A DNA stretch of 64,000 nt from Sciurus carolinensis (GCF_902686445.1 NC_062222.1:40423792-40487791), one strand, 5' to 3'. Shown: positions 50,117 through 63,254, numbered from the stretch's first letter. Notes: generated from the letters alone by a model not told the origin. A program made the numbers and translations.

Positions 50117-51076
50117 TAAAAGAAAATATTTGGCCTTTGGTTTTCTGGATTTGACTTATTTCACTTAGCATGATATTCTCCAATTCCATGCATTTATTTG
50201 GAAATGCCGTAATACTATTCTTCTTTATGTCTGAATAATATTCCATTGTGTATATATATCACAGTTTCTTTATCCATTCTTCTGTTGAAGGGCATCTAGT
50301 TTGGTTCCACAATCTAGCTATTGTGAAATGAGCTGCTATAAACATTGATGTGGCTGCATTACTATAGTATGTTTATTTTAAGTCCTTCGGGTAAAAAACA
50401 AGGAGTGGGGTAACTGGGTCAAAAGGTGGGTACATTCCAAGTTTTCTGAGGATTCTCCACATTGCTTTCCAGAGTGGTTGCACCAATTTGCAGCTCCACC
50501 AGCAGTGTAAAAGTGTGCCTTTTACCCAAATCCACGCCAACATCTATTATTGCTTGTATTCTTGATAATAGTCATTCTAACTGGAGTAAGATGAAATCCT
50601 AGAGTTGTTTTAATTTGCATCTCTCTAATTATTACTAGAGATGTTGAATGCTTTTTCATATATTTTTTAATCACCTGTATATCTTTTGTAAAGTGCCTGT
50701 TCAGTTCCTTGGCTCATTTATTGATTAGATTCTTTGTATTTTTGGTGTAAAGTTTTGTAAGTTCTTTATAAATGTTGAAGATTAGTGCTATATCTGAAGT
50801 GCATGTGGAAAACATTTTCTCCCACTCTGTAGGCTCTCTTTTCACATTATTGATTGTGTAGAGGGAAATGAGAGGGAAGCGGGGTATGAAAAATGGTGGA
50901 ATGAGACAGACATCATTACCCTATATACATGTATGATTACATGAATGGTATAAATCTACATTGTGCACAACCATAGAAAAGAAATGATGTACCCCATGTT
51001 TGTACAATGAATCAAAATACAGTCTGTAAAAATAAAAAAATTAAAAAATAAACTTTACCTCCTCTAAAAGAAAATA
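50117..51076 (+). mobile_element. L1 with 5' inversion and perfect 12-bp TSD
   Basis: The element is 50129-51064, flanked by TAAAAGAAAATA at 50117-50128 and 51065-51076. The left segment (50129 to about 50857) is minus-strand ORF2 C-terminal region. The right segment (about 50858-51064) is plus-strand 3' UTR with an A-rich tail. In L1 coordinates the two segments are near neighbours with roughly 100 bp of 3' UTR missing between them, fitting twin priming with a small loss. Ten extra bases (CTTTACCTCC) lie between the tail and the right TSD. Confidence 0.9.
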
Positions 51077-51255
51077 AAATGATGGACAATAAATATATGC
51101 AAATGGGTTCAAAACTTTTAAAAAGAAGAGTAAACATAAAATTTTAAATGGAAATAATGCAGAGTAAAAAAAATAGGAAAATATAAAAATAAAAAAGGAA
51201 AATGTAAAAAATGATGACATTCATTACCCTGGACGTCATCAGACAATAATGGTGA

Positions 51256-51390
51256 GCATTACAGTCTGCTTTTTTTTAACCACTGTGACAAAAACACCTG
51301 AGAAGAACAATTTTAGAGGCGGAAAAGTGTATTCAGGGGCCTACAGTTTCAGAAATCTCTGTCAACAGACGGCTGTCTCCATTCCTTTTA
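51256..51390 (-). mobile_element. MaLR-like LTR, 3' end only
   Basis: Minus-strand end of the family seen at 3376, 4560 and 35397: ACTGTGACAAAAACACCTGA, GAGGCGGAAAAGTG, CAGACGGCTGTCTCCATTCC. Truncated on the right. Confidence 0.6.
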
Positions 51391-51816
51391 TCTTTAAAGC
51401 AAATGTAAATCAATATTTCATCCTAGTTAATAGTAGATGTCACTCCTATAATTTTTATCAATTGTGGTAATGACTGGACTAAATCATTTTAATTTGGTGT
51501 ATAATGCTTTGATACTTATATGTAGATTACCTGTCTGTTGTTAGTGCCTAAAGTTGTGGTAAAGATGAATTTCCATAAACATGAGGGAGGATGTTGTATT
51601 TGGTTAATATTGTATTTAGTTAATATTACATTTAATTTTTAGTGTTTACAGTACAAATTGTCTTAAATTTGATTTCAAGCTGAGAATATTCAATTATATC
51701 ACCCTCTATATATTTATGTTTGTCATAAGTACTAATTGAGAGAAGATTTAAAGTTTTTTTTCACTAAAGAATTGAACTGTTTTTCTATCTTTTTACTTTG
51801 CAACCTTTGTGTGTTC
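51391..51816. other. Unique AT-rich sequence
   Basis: Nothing recognised. Confidence 0.4.
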
Positions 51817-51974
51817 TTAGAAATATCCTTTTTTTGTTGTTGTTGTTTATTTATTTATTTTTAACGTTTACATAGGGTAATGATGTTTATTTTTTTCCCT
51901 TCCCCCCCAACCCCTCCCACCCCTCTTTTCCCTCTATACAGTCCTTCTTTCCTTCATTCTTACCACTCTCCTTA

Positions 51975-52014
51975 GCCTAACTCTAAACCTAACCCTAAAC
52001 CTAATGCTAACCCC
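51975..52014 (-). repeat. Telomere-like hexamer block in L1 3' UTR
   Basis: On the minus strand, six hexamer units: GGGTTA, GCATTA, GGTTTA, GGGTTA, GGTTTA, GAGTTA. It lies inside the polypurine part of the 3' UTR, between the ORF2 stop and the conserved GACTGTATAGAGGG block. Confidence 0.85.
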
Positions 52015-52036
52015 TCCCAACCCCCATTATATGTCC

Positions 52037-53597
52037 TCATCCGCTTATCAGCGAGATCATTCTTCCTTTAGTTTTTTGAGATTGGCTTATCTCACTTAGC
52101 ATGATATTCTCCAATTTCGACCATTTGCCTACAAATGCCATAATTTTATCATTCTTCATTGCGGAGTAATATTCCATTGTATAAATATGCCACAGTTTCT
52201 TTATCCATTCATCAACTGAAGGGCATCTAGGTTGGTTCCACAATCTGGCTATGGTGAATTGAGCAGCAATGAACATTGATGTGGCTGTATCTCTGTAGTA
52301 TGCTGATTTTAAGTCCTTTGGGTATAGGCCAAGGAGTGGGATAGCTGGGTCAAATGGTGTTTCCATTCCAAGCTTTCTGAGGAATCTCCACACTGCTTTC
52401 CAGAGTGGCTGCACTAATTTGTAACCCCACCAGCAATGTATGAGTGTTCCTTTTTCACCACATCCTCGCCAACACCTATTGTTGCTTGTGTTCTTGATAA
52501 TCGCCATTCTAATTGGGGTGAGATGAAATCTTAGGGTAGTTTTGATTTGCATTTCCCTTATTACTAGGGATGTTGAACATTTTTTCATATATCTGTTGAT
52601 TACTTGTACATCTTCTTCTGTGAAGTGTCTGTTCATTTCCTTAGCCCATTTGTTGATTGGATTATTTGTATTCTTGGTGTAGAGTTTTTTGAGTTCTTTA
52701 TAGATTCTGGAAATTAGCGCTCTATCTGAGGTATGGTTGGCAAAAATATTCTCCCACTCTGTAGGCTCTCTCTTCACATTTCTGATAGTTTCCTTTGCTG
52801 AGAGAAAGCTTTTTAGTTTGAATCTATCCCAGTTGTTGATTCTTGCTTTTATTTCTTGTGCTATGGGAGTCCTGTTAAGGAAGTCTGATCCTAAGCCAAC
52901 AAGTTGAAGATTTGGACCTACTTTTTCTTCTATAAGATGCAGGGTCTCTGGTCTGATTCCGAGGTCCTTGATCCATTTTGAGTTGAGTTTTGTGGAGGGT
53001 GAGAGATAGGGGTTTAATTTCATTCTATTGCATATGGTTTTCCAGTTTTCCCAGCACCATTTGTTGAAGAGGCTATCTTTCCTCCATTGCATATTTTTGG
53101 AACCTTTGTCTAGTATGAGAAAATTGTATTTATTTGGGTTTGTGTCCATGTCCTCTATTCTGTACCATTGATCTACCTGTCTATTTTGGTACCAATACCA
53201 TGCCGGTTTTGTTACTATTGCTTTGTAGAAGAGTTGAAGATCTGGTATTGCAATACCCCCTGCTTCGCTCTTGCTACTGAGGATTGCTTTAGCTATTCTA
53301 GGTTTTTTATTCTTCCAGATGAATTTCATAATTGCTTGCTCTATTTCTGCAAGGTACATCACTGGGATTTTAATTGGAATTGCATTGAATCTGTATAGCA
53401 CTTTTGGCAGTATAGCCATTTTGACAATATTAATTCTGCCTATCCAGGAACATGGGAGATCTTTCCATCTTCTAAGGTTTTCTTTAATTTCTTTCTTTAG
53501 TGTTCTGTAGTTCTCATTGTAGAGGTCTTTCACCTCTTTTGTGAGATTGATTCCCAAGTATTTTATTTTTTTCGATGCTATTGTGAATGGGGTAGTT
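52037..53597 (-). pseudogene. L1 ORF2 C-terminal part, frame intact
   Basis: A single open frame of about 520 codons running from the region after the RT active site (Thr-Ile-Ala-Ser-Lys-Lys-Ile-Lys-Tyr-Leu-Gly-Ile-Asn) through the thumb and linker. It reaches the Cys-rich tail (Cys-Trp-Arg-Gly-Cys-Gly-Glu-Lys, then His-Cys-Trp-Trp-Gly) and a natural stop TGA at 52039-52037. It lacks endonuclease and RT catalytic parts because the element is 5' truncated. The open frame extends 44 bases beyond the element into the flank (to 53641), giving a chance chimeric frame with no ATG of its own at the start. Confidence 0.88.
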
Positions 53598-53612
53598 TTA
53601 GAAATATTCTTT

Positions 53613-55524
53613 TGAATAAAATAACAACCACTGTATAGCAATTACTTAATATCTGTCCATCACACTAAGGAAAAACAATCAAATCAGCAGCTAGAGTAAT
53701 ATTGCAATTACTTCTCCCAGAACCATATCCCATGAAGAACAAAAGTATGAAGAGTAGAGAGAAACATCCAGGAAAAAATAAACTTATTATGAGTAAAGCA
53801 AATTAAAATTCTGATAATTATAAAACATGAGTAAAGACAGAACAATAGAAATTTCTGAAATGGAAAGAATATAAACTTTTAAAAATAAAGTAATGGTAAA
53901 TTCTATTCAATTATGCTATTGGTTGTATTTAAATATATATTGCCCCAAAATTATAGATTCAACTTTTATTCACATTTTCCACAAAATATAACACATTTTA
54001 TTTTCTTAAGTTCTAGATTAGTCAACAGTTAATATATAGTTTCATTTAATCAAGAAATTTCAGTTTAAAAGTAATGCTATAAATATGTTAAGACATTAGG
54101 AAACTACTGAATTCCAATTATCTAATGTAGCTGGATACTAATTAAATATATTAAATTACATCTACATGTTACAGCAGTACAGCTTCAAGAAGTTTAACAT
54201 ATGCTGACTCTGACATTCAAGTCTATTAGTTTGCTAAGTGATTGCAAGATATTAGACAGATTACAAACTAGAAAAGACAAGGATACTCACTACTGAAGAA
54301 AACATAGCTTTCTTTGACTTGTCCTTTTAGTTAATAAGGACACATTATTGAAAATAGAAAAGTTTTTCCATTCAAGTTTACGTACTATTGAATCAAGTGT
54401 GTCTCATTTGAAAAAGACCTTAACATGTCATATTCCTAGAATTGTACTTGAAACAAGTTATATTTCAAGAAAAAAAAAAGACATGTTTATATATAAAAAA
54501 AAAAGCTTGTCATCCAAAAACAAAAAGCAAAAACAAAATAGGCATAATTTTGTACACACCATCATAACTAATATTATTATTTTCTTATGAAAGTTTTAAT
54601 TATATAAAACATGCATTTATATTTGAATAATATAATGACATTATTTGTATAGGTTTCTTGAAATGTATATACATTGTAATGTACCTTTAATTTTGAAATG
54701 AATATGTCTGATACATTTTATAGCCTATTCACAAGGTGTATTTCACATAAGTAGACTTGTATATTTAGCTAAAATTTATATTGGTTAATTTATAAGTTTT
54801 CTTGCCATGATTTAGGTCAGTGCTGAAATGTTTTTTTAAAAAAATAATTTTTAAAAAAACATAAAAAAATCCATAGAGGATAATATGAGTTTAAGTTATA
54901 GATCTATTTTTAGTGTTCAGTTTTTTTTAAATCTATTACAATGATTATTGAATCTGACAAGGTTTAAATTTATTTTCTTTCAATTACACCTAATCCTGAG
55001 AAAAGTTGGTCAATACCTGTCAACAGGCTTGTAAAACTAGGCAACATTACATGTGTTGTGTGTTTTTGTGTTTCTGTATGTGAAGGAGGTGGTATATAAT
55101 GTTTTAAGGTTTAAAAGAACAATCAAGATACTACACAATAAAAGAAAAAATTCATACTTGCAGTAAAAGAGAAGTAACTTTATTGAAGCATGGAAGAAAA
55201 ATGTTTTCATAAAAGAAGCAATCTCAAGGAAGCAGCAATCTTTAAGAACACTGTGACATAGTCTATAAATCTTTGCAGTTCATTTTTCCATCTATCTTAA
55301 AAAGAGAAAACTTCACTAAAAATAGTAATCTAGTGTGATGTGAAAAACTCAGGGTGAGCCAGAATTTGAGCCAGTTAAAATATTTATAAATTGTTTTCAG
55401 AGTTTTTAATCTATTAAAGAAAATATGTAGAAAATGATTTTTATATTCTTATTATACTTTACAGGTTACCCTATGTTAACACATTTATTAACCTAGGATC
55501 CTAAATCACATTCAGCTAACAGTG
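53613..55524. other. AT-rich unique sequence
   Basis: No gene or repeat assigned. Low-complexity A-runs at 54470-54540. Confidence 0.45.
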
Positions 55525-55985
55525 CATTATTCATGGTTCTCAGAGGAAAAGAATCAATAGGGTATACATGCATTTATACAAAGAGATTTTTTTGAGAAGG
55601 ATTAACTCCTTTTATTATGGAATCTGAGAATTTCTATAATCTGCCATCTCATGCTCAGTGCTCAGGGGAGCCAAGAATATACTTGTAGTTCAAACCTGAA
55701 AACCAATCATTGCCCAAGAGACCCAAATCAAATCTTTGTTGCTTTGGGACCATGTTTAACACACATGAGATTTCAGGGAGCTTTCCAGATCCAACCCATA
55801 AGAGTGAGCATCATATAATACAGTGAGGACCTGAATAAAATGAAAAGGAAGGAGGAGTGAATTTACTTTCTCTTTTGGAGCTGGTATATCCATCTTCTCT
55901 TGGCTTAGGACATCAGCCTGATTCTCAGGATTTTCGACTCAAATCAGAATTTTTATCACTGGCTTTCTTGGTTAGGGTTAGGGTT
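55525..55985. mobile_element. ERVL/MaLR-type LTR fragments
   Basis: 55525-55830 reads on the minus strand as the end of an LTR of the type at 49075 (TTCTCAGAGGAAAAGAATC is the reverse of the usual GGTTCTGTTTCTCTGGAGAA). 55855-55985 resembles the central part of such an LTR (GAGCTGGTATATCCATCTTC, GACATCAGCCTGATTCTCAG). Diverged; extent and relation of the two parts are uncertain. Confidence 0.45.
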
Positions 55986-56450
55986 TTAAAAGCTGATCAA
56001 ACAACCCTTAACTCAGTCAAATTGAAATACAAAATTAACCATCCCTCACAACTATTAATGCATGATGATTATCTATTGATTTTCTGTAAATAGTATTTTC
56101 GATAAGTCAGTTCCCATGTTTCAGTGATTATAGATTAACAGTGGATTCTCAGGGAATAAGAAAGGGATTAGGACATAGGGAAAGACAAATTTCACACTTC
56201 TTTTTATACGGTGGGAGCCCAGAATATGGTACTCAAAATTGCATTTTAAATACAGGATTGTTATGTTCTGAAGATAGTTAAACAGCAGAATCAGACAAGT
56301 TTCCTCTCCTCCCTCTATTTGCCTGAAACCAGAATACAAATTCACAGCAGTAAAAGGTTACTCGGTTACTCATCCTTTCTGTCCTTAATCATGGAAGTAA
56401 ACTTTAGACCCTTAGCCTAGGAATAGATAGCACCAGAGGAATCTACTTTA
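55986..56450. other. Unique sequence
   Basis: Nothing recognised. Confidence 0.4.
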
Positions 56451-56454
56451 ACAA

Positions 56455-56625
56455 GTTTTTTAAATTGATTCTTTTTAGTTATATATAACATTAGAATACA
56501 TTTTGTCACAATCATAAAAGCATGGAATATAATTTGCTCTGATTCAGTCCTCAGCTCTTCCCCCTCACACCTTTCTCCTTTCCCATGCTTCCTTCCCCCT
56601 ACTTATCTTTTTGCACTTTATTTAT
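56455..56625 (-). mobile_element. L1 3' end fragment
   Basis: Minus-strand 3' tip with TAGTTATATATAACATTAG, ATACATTTTGTCACAATC and a pyrimidine-rich (polypurine on the element strand) stretch. It is directly followed by another L1 3' end, so the two are separate insertions. Confidence 0.65.
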
Positions 56626-56635
56626 TTTTTAATTT

Positions 56636-57051
56636 TTAAGAAATTGTTCTAATTAGTTATACATGACAGTAGAATGCATTTATGCATTTTGATATATCAT
56701 GCATAAATGGAGTATAATTTCTTACTTTTCTGATTATACATGTTGTAGGATTACACTGGTAAGGTAATGCAGTCATATATGCACATAAGGTAATGATATC
56801 TCTTTCATTCTACTCTCCTTTCTATGCCCCATTCCCTCCCCTCCCTTCACTCTCCTCTACCTAATCTAAAGTAACTCTATTCTTCCCTAGGGGCCCACCC
56901 TTATTGTGAATTAGCATTCACATACCAGAGAAAACATTGGGTCTTTGGTTTTGGGGGATTGACTTATTTTGCTTAGCATGATATTCTGCAATATATCCAT
57001 TTATCAGCAAATGCCATAATTTCATTCTTCTTTAAAACTGAATAATATTTC

Positions 57052-57087
<36 letters not shown>

Positions 57088-58245
57088 ATATTTTCTTTAT
57101 CCACTGATCTGTTTAAGGGCACCTAGGTTGGTTCCATAATTTAGCTATTATGAGTTGAGTTGCTATAAACATTGATATGGCTGTGTCACTGTAATATGCA
57201 CATTTTAAGTCCTTCAGATATAAACTGAGGAGTGGGATAGCTGGGTCAAATGGGGATTCCATTCCAAATTTTCTGAGGAATCTCCATACTGCTTTCCAGA
57301 GTGGTTGCAACAATTTGCATTCCCGCCAGCAACCTATGAGTGTACGTTTCCCCCATCCCAGCCAACATTTGTCATTGCTTGTATTCTTGATAATTGTCAT
57401 TCTGATGGAGTGAGATGAAATCTTAGAGTAACTTTGATTTGCATTTCTCTAATTGTTAGAGATGTTGAACGTTTTTTCACATATTTGTTGACTGATTACA
57501 TATCTTCTGTGAAGTGTCTGTTCAGTTCCTTAGCCCATTTATTGATTGGGTTATTTGGTATTTTGGTGTTAAGTTTTTTGAGTTGTTTTTATTTCCTAGA
57601 GATTAATGCTTTATCTGAGGTGCATGTGGTAAAGATTTTCTCCCAATCTGTAGTCTCTCTCTTCACACTATTAATTGTTTCTTTTGCTGAGAAGAAGTTT
57701 TTTAGTTTGAATCCATCCCATTTATTGATTCTTGATTTTACTTCTTGTCCTTTAGGGATCTTGTTAAGGAACATGGTGAAGATTTGTGCCTACTTTTTCT
57801 TCTGTTAGGCACAGGGTCTCTGTTCTACATGTAAGTCTTTGACCCACTTCAAGTTGAGTTTTGTTCAGGGTGAGAGATAGAGGTTTAACTCATTTTGTTA
57901 CATGTGGTTTTCCATTTTTCCCAGCACCAGTTGTGGAATAGATATCTTTATCCCAGTGAATGTCTCTGGCATCTTTGTCTAGTATGAGATAACTGTATTT
58001 ATGTGGGTTTGTCTCTGTGTCTTCTATTCTGTACCATTGGTCTTCATGTCTGTTTGGGGGCCAAACCCATGCTGTTTTTTTTTTTTTTTTTTTTTAATAT
58101 AACTCTGTAGTGTAGGTCGGGGTATGGTATTGTGATGCCTCCTGCTTCACTTTTCTTGCTAAAGATTGCTTTGGCTATGCTGGGTCTCTTACTTGTCCAA
58201 ATGAATTTCACGATTGCTTTTTCTAGTTTTATGAAGAAAGTCGTT
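56636..58245 (-). mobile_element. 5'-truncated L1
   Basis: Minus-strand L1: 3' UTR, an (AT)n microsatellite at about 57054-57086, then the ORF2 C-terminal half. Fragments: 57113-57400 (95 codons, Trp-Arg-Phe-Leu-Arg-Lys-Phe-Gly-Met-Glu, Asp-Pro-Ala-Ile-Pro-Leu-Leu) and 57589-57774. It ends abruptly near 58245 where L1 similarity stops. A 20-base T-run near 58077-58096 is a later expansion. No convincing TSD. Confidence 0.82.
57054..57086. repeat. (AT)n microsatellite
   Basis: Pure alternating TA run grown from the TATATATACC motif present at this place in L1 3' ends. Confidence 0.9.
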
Positions 58246-58282
58246 AAGTTAGGATTAGGTAATTAGTGTCTTGTAGATATAT

Positions 58283-58700
58283 TTGAAGTTAGGGATTCAC
58301 TGTGGTATATTCATGTATGTACACATGAAAATTCAGTCAGATTCATTCCACTTTTCTTCTCCTATCCCTTCCTCTCATTCTTCCTCCTCTACTCTACTGA
58401 TCCTTCCCTTCTCCATTCCCTCTCCATTTTTTCCCTTTCTCTCATTCTTTCTCCCCACTCACATTTTGGATTAGTTTTTGCATATCAGGGAAAACATTTG
58501 ACCTTTGACTTTTTTTGGATTGGTTTATTTCACTTTAGCATGATCATCTCCATTTCCATCCATTTACCAGCAAATGCAATAATTTCATTCTTTAAAATTA
58601 TACTGAATAGTACTTCATTTTGTATATATACTACATTTCTTTTTTCCATTTATTTAAAGGACACCTAGGTTGTTTCCATAGCTTGACTATTGTAAATTTT
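58283..58700 (-). mobile_element. Old L1 3' fragment
   Basis: Minus-strand 3' UTR (pyrimidine-rich 58345-58460) and the last part of ORF2 (TTTAGCATGATCATCTCCAT, CCAGCAAATGCAATAATTTC). More diverged than the neighbour at 56636. Confidence 0.7.
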
Positions 58701-61700
58701 GTTGTACTTTAACATGCTAGCATTTATCTGCCATTTATTTGTCTTTTCACCAGCTGTAGCAGCTAACGACTCAGAATCTTTTCTCCCATCTTTTGTTTCT
58801 CTAAAAAATTACTGTTCCTTTTTAAAGATTCCACATGTTGAAATCTGGAGTCACTTCATGGAGAATGACTCATTCTCTGAATATCTTTCATCTATATATG
58901 AAATACAGATGTTAACAAACTTCTGTTTATTTCTCTCCTCTTGACTTGTCATTTGTTATAGGAGTTCATTCCAATTAAGAATACATGACACTTGAGGAAA
59001 AAAGATATGTTTTTATTCCCTATCATAGGTAAAACTGTACCCGTTTGCTATTTTTCTTTAATTATTTTGTTTTAAATTTATAATGAATAAATATCATCCA
59101 CCTTTAGAATTAACTCAAATGTCTTTTGAAAGTTACAACGGACCTTTATCAAAACAATTGAAATTATACTTTCTATACATTTTTATAGTTGATCTACCAT
59201 TTCTGGATTAAATATATCATTGAATTCTCACACCTGGTGGGAAAATGAGAAATAATGTGGTCTATTAAAAAGCACTTTATCTGGAGTCAAACTTCTGTAA
59301 CTATTTCTGGGTTCACCTTTTCCCTGAAGGTATGATTTTTGGTACAAGCATTCAACCTCTGGAAGTTTTCAATTGCAAACCTGACACCTAATAATGGCAC
59401 TGAATTCACAATATGGAAATCAAATAAATTCATATATATTAAAATAATTGACAAAATATTAACAACCTTTAGCAATATCGTTATTTTTTACCTAACTTCA
59501 CATAGCTAAAAAACGTGCAACTGGGGACAGGTTTCAAGTGAACTACCTTCTCATCCAGCACTCTTTAAAGAAAAAAGTCTCTTCTTTCCAGGCATAGTTA
59601 TAAAATAGAACATACTATTTTTCTAATAAGACATCAAGTAGAAATTAAATGTCCCATGTCGCTTAATAACTTTTAACACATCCATTATAAGACAGACTTG
59701 AAACTGTCAATATGGGGCTTAATTGTGCATGTATACATGTATGTTAGAAGTGTTTTTCAAGGATTAACAAGTTTTGAGAAACAAGGGTTATCAAGTATCT
59801 AAAAGTTTATGTATGATTTAGTTTTTGTTTTGTTTGATTTTGGTTTATTATTTTAAAGAATTAATTTTTTATGGGCTAGTTTCTGCTTTCAATATTGGTC
59901 TATGAAAAGTATTAATATATTCTGAATATTATACTTTGATAAAGCTGTATAAGCCTTTCCTTATGTGTTCTCTTGTCTTGAAAATTACATTAGTTTTTAT
60001 CAAGAATATATTCTGAAGACATTTAATAGAATATTATTAATGTCTGTATTCCTAAAGATCAAATACCTGATTTAAGGAGCATTTCCAATTCTTCTTAAAT
60101 TTTGATGGGATAATATACTAAATGAACTACTTCTTTCCCTCCACACAAAGTTAAACAATCTCTAAAAAAAATAACTAAAAACAATTTATTTAACAGTGCT
60201 ATGCTTTCTCAGATTCAGCCTTAGGAGAGAAAAATAGAACCTATCTTCTATAATTGTCAGGAGTAATATATACAGTAGTTAATAATAAATGAAGCATTTA
60301 TAATAAACTCTGAAATAAATGCTTGCTAAATAGGAATATTTGTAGTACTACTTAGCATTATTCATAGTTTTTATTTTTTATTATTACTGATGTTATTACA
60401 TTGCTTTGTTACTAATATTGCTGCTATGTTTTCTATTTCCATGCTTTCTTGTTACTTCTACTATTCTATCGGTCCTGTTTTCTGTTTCATTTTCCCTCAC
60501 CCTTTCATTCTGCAGAACTTTTTTCATTAGTGTCTCTTTCTCTTTGAGTTGTTTCCCTTGGATCCCCTGCATGTCCTGTGAAGTCCTGAAAAGCTATTCT
60601 ACACTTTACTTAGACATCTACACCTGCACTAATGGGGCTGCCTGCTTTCTTTAGAGTGTTAGCTTCAGAGATTAGCTTAGGTCAAATGGCTCTGAGCAGG
60701 GCTTTTTTCTCCATTAAGCTGTCAGTAAAGGCTATCAGTGAAGGTCAACTGATTGAGCAAGAACTGAGAATGCAACTTTGTAATCAACAGAGTGATTATG
60801 CTGTTTCTTTTCCTGATTTTGTGTGTGTTCTTTTGGGGTGGGCACTTGGTTAGAATCTGCTATTATCTTTACCTGCCTTTCTCCCACAATGTGTTTATTG
60901 TACTTCATTTTCTATCCTCTTTGTCATTTTTTATATTCATCTGCTTACTGTCTACTCCTATAATTTCCTGTTTGCAGATGACATTCTTTCCTCCATTATG
61001 TGATTTTTTTAAACTATCTTAGGAATTTTTGGTAAATTCCATAGAGTCAACTATTTTGTTTTTTATTATGTTTCTTTACTTTTTATTGTATTATGACTAC
61101 TTTTTAATTCTTAGCAAACTTCAATTAAATGCTAAGATAAGACTTCAGGTGTTTCATACTACTTAATGATGTCTCATAATATTAATTAGCTTATATTTCT
61201 TGACATCTATAAAGTCTCCATAACTTAAAAAAAAAAGCAATGAGGAAAAAGTACCTTGATGATTATATTTAAAAAGAAATTTCTTTTTAAGTATTTATAA
61301 AAATATTACTATAAAAGCATACAATTTTAGGAAATAATACATGATTAAATTATGATTTTGAAGAAAATTTTATATGAAGTCCAGCCTTAGCTGTACTTTG
61401 TTTCCTGGCCATTTCTCTGTATTGATTTTATTGCATTTCTCTATTTCAGTGTCAAGAATCTAATGGCATGCATTTGTCTGCTTCAGCTTCATTTGATTTC
61501 AGGTGTTTTCGTCAATAAATAGCTTCTACAGCATTTTAACATCTTTTTTGATAGACATCTCTTTTAAGGATGTTGGTTGCTGAAGCATTTTACATTTTCA
61601 GTACAAGCTAACATGTATCTCAGGAAAAGAGATTTTCTCTTACTGTATTTGCATTTCTTTTGCTTTTTATTTTCCTGTGCACTTCCTCTAACTATGATTT

Positions 61701-63254
61701 GCTATAATGAACAACAATAAGCAAAAACTAACTTTAGTAGTTTTAAGTAAGAAGTATAGTCATTGTTGCTTTTACTCACTCCTTTACGGGTGGCATCTGT
61801 AGGGTCCTTTTTTAAATATCACCATTTTTAAAATATGCAATGAGATTCTGAAAAAATAAGTTAGAGACATTTCTATAAATAAATCTTACATAAAGCAAGC
61901 TGATTATTAATCAAATAATGTTTTCAATTCTCCTTGTATTTTTATGCAATAAAGAAAAGAAAAATACTCTGCCACAGTTCAGTTTAAAATTGTGTTAAGC
62001 TAAAAGTTGCATGTTTATGAATTATAAAATAATGTAGTGATGGAGAGCTTGGAGATATTCTTATTATTTCAGACAAATAAGAATTAATTAAATTTGCTTT
62101 CACCTGGCAATATATCTACAAAGTTCAATAAGAATTTCCAAAGCAAGTATTTATTTTCTAATGTGATTGTTTAGGTATGCATTTTTAAAAGAAACAATAC
62201 CATGCCATCGTTATATATATTTTAACTTACATGAAAATTTCTTTTGCTCTGTTGTTGGCTTTCAATTCAACTTGTAGACAAGTTTAATTCAAATATGGAT
62301 TGAATTTTACATAGCACATTTGTCAATTTTGCCCTTGAATTTTCATTATTAAAAATAAAAATAAATATTCAATATATTGCCATCAGATTCTCATTCAATT
62401 TATTTAATGTTGGTTTATTTTACTTTTTCCATGGAAATGTAAGCTTCTGGAAGGCCAAGAATGATATATATTCAATTAGAAATCCCTAGTAGATAGACAT
62501 ATATTTGACATTTAATGTTTGTTGAAAATACAATTAAACATTCACAATTTGTTGAAATGTTTCATCTTAATTGAGCAAGCAATATAGAAACATTAAAAAG
62601 TTTAGATTATATATTACATCTAGAGGAGATTAAGTAAAATGATAACAGTGATATTTTTTTGTTTCCCTAAACTCCCCTCCGGTAACCTATTTGTTCCCAG
62701 GATAAATTGATGGGTCAAACACATTTTTCATCACTAAGGTATATTCAGTGTATGGTGTTCTTGTGTGTTCTTGAAAAATACTCAGCTATGCAGATTCTGC
62801 CTCTTCTAACTAGTGTAAATGCAAAGAGTAGGGAGATAGCGCCGATCCCATCTGAACAGGAAGATACAACAACCACAATAAAAACATGTTCCAACTGTTC
62901 CTTACATAGCTTATGTTTAATGCTTTCCTCTACCTGTTATTTCTCCCAACCTGTCCATTTGAAGCAAGACAAATTATGATTTAGTGAGTCCACAACTCCA
63001 TGATCCTTTCATCAGAAGCCATTTCAGTAAATATTTATTAGCTTCTACACCGGCATTAGGTACCTACTTTATTTTAGGTATAGAAATATCAAGGATAATG
63101 TGATTGTCAAATGTTTTCTTTCAAACCCCAGCAAATTTATTAGTAGGAAAATAAAGCAATAGAAATAACAAAGTAAAACTAAAAAAAAAAAAAATTAGGC
63201 TAGGTCCTAAGAAAACAAAAAAGAAAATGTTAAAGGGATATAAGAATGTGAAAA
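58701..63254. other. Long AT-rich unique stretch
   Basis: About 4.5 kb with no gene, RNA gene or confidently assigned repeat. Frames at 60406-60654 and 60792-61022 are T-rich, hydrophobic and unsupported. A pure A-run near 63180-63194 stands out. Confidence 0.45.

Larger units (their letters stand above)
51817..53612 (-). mobile_element. Young 5'-truncated L1 with TSD
   Basis: The element is 51832-53597. Flanking repeats TTAGAAATATCCTTT (51817-51831) and TTAGAAATATTCTTT (53598-53612) form a 15-bp TSD with one change. It holds a tail, the 3' UTR with a polypurine tract and telomere-like hexamers (51975-52014) and about 520 codons of uninterrupted ORF2. This is the best preserved L1 coding sequence in the window and indicates a recent insertion. 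Confidence 0.93.

Noticed and set aside
55970..55985. TTAGGGTTAGGG as an interstitial telomere site
   Set aside because: Only two units, inside an LTR-like segment whose family text is similar here; chance or decay is enough.
58701..58990. Possible LTR 3' end or gene fragment
   Set aside because: An 81-codon frame and a TTATTTCTCTCCTC block are not enough; no termini, TSD or recognisable protein.
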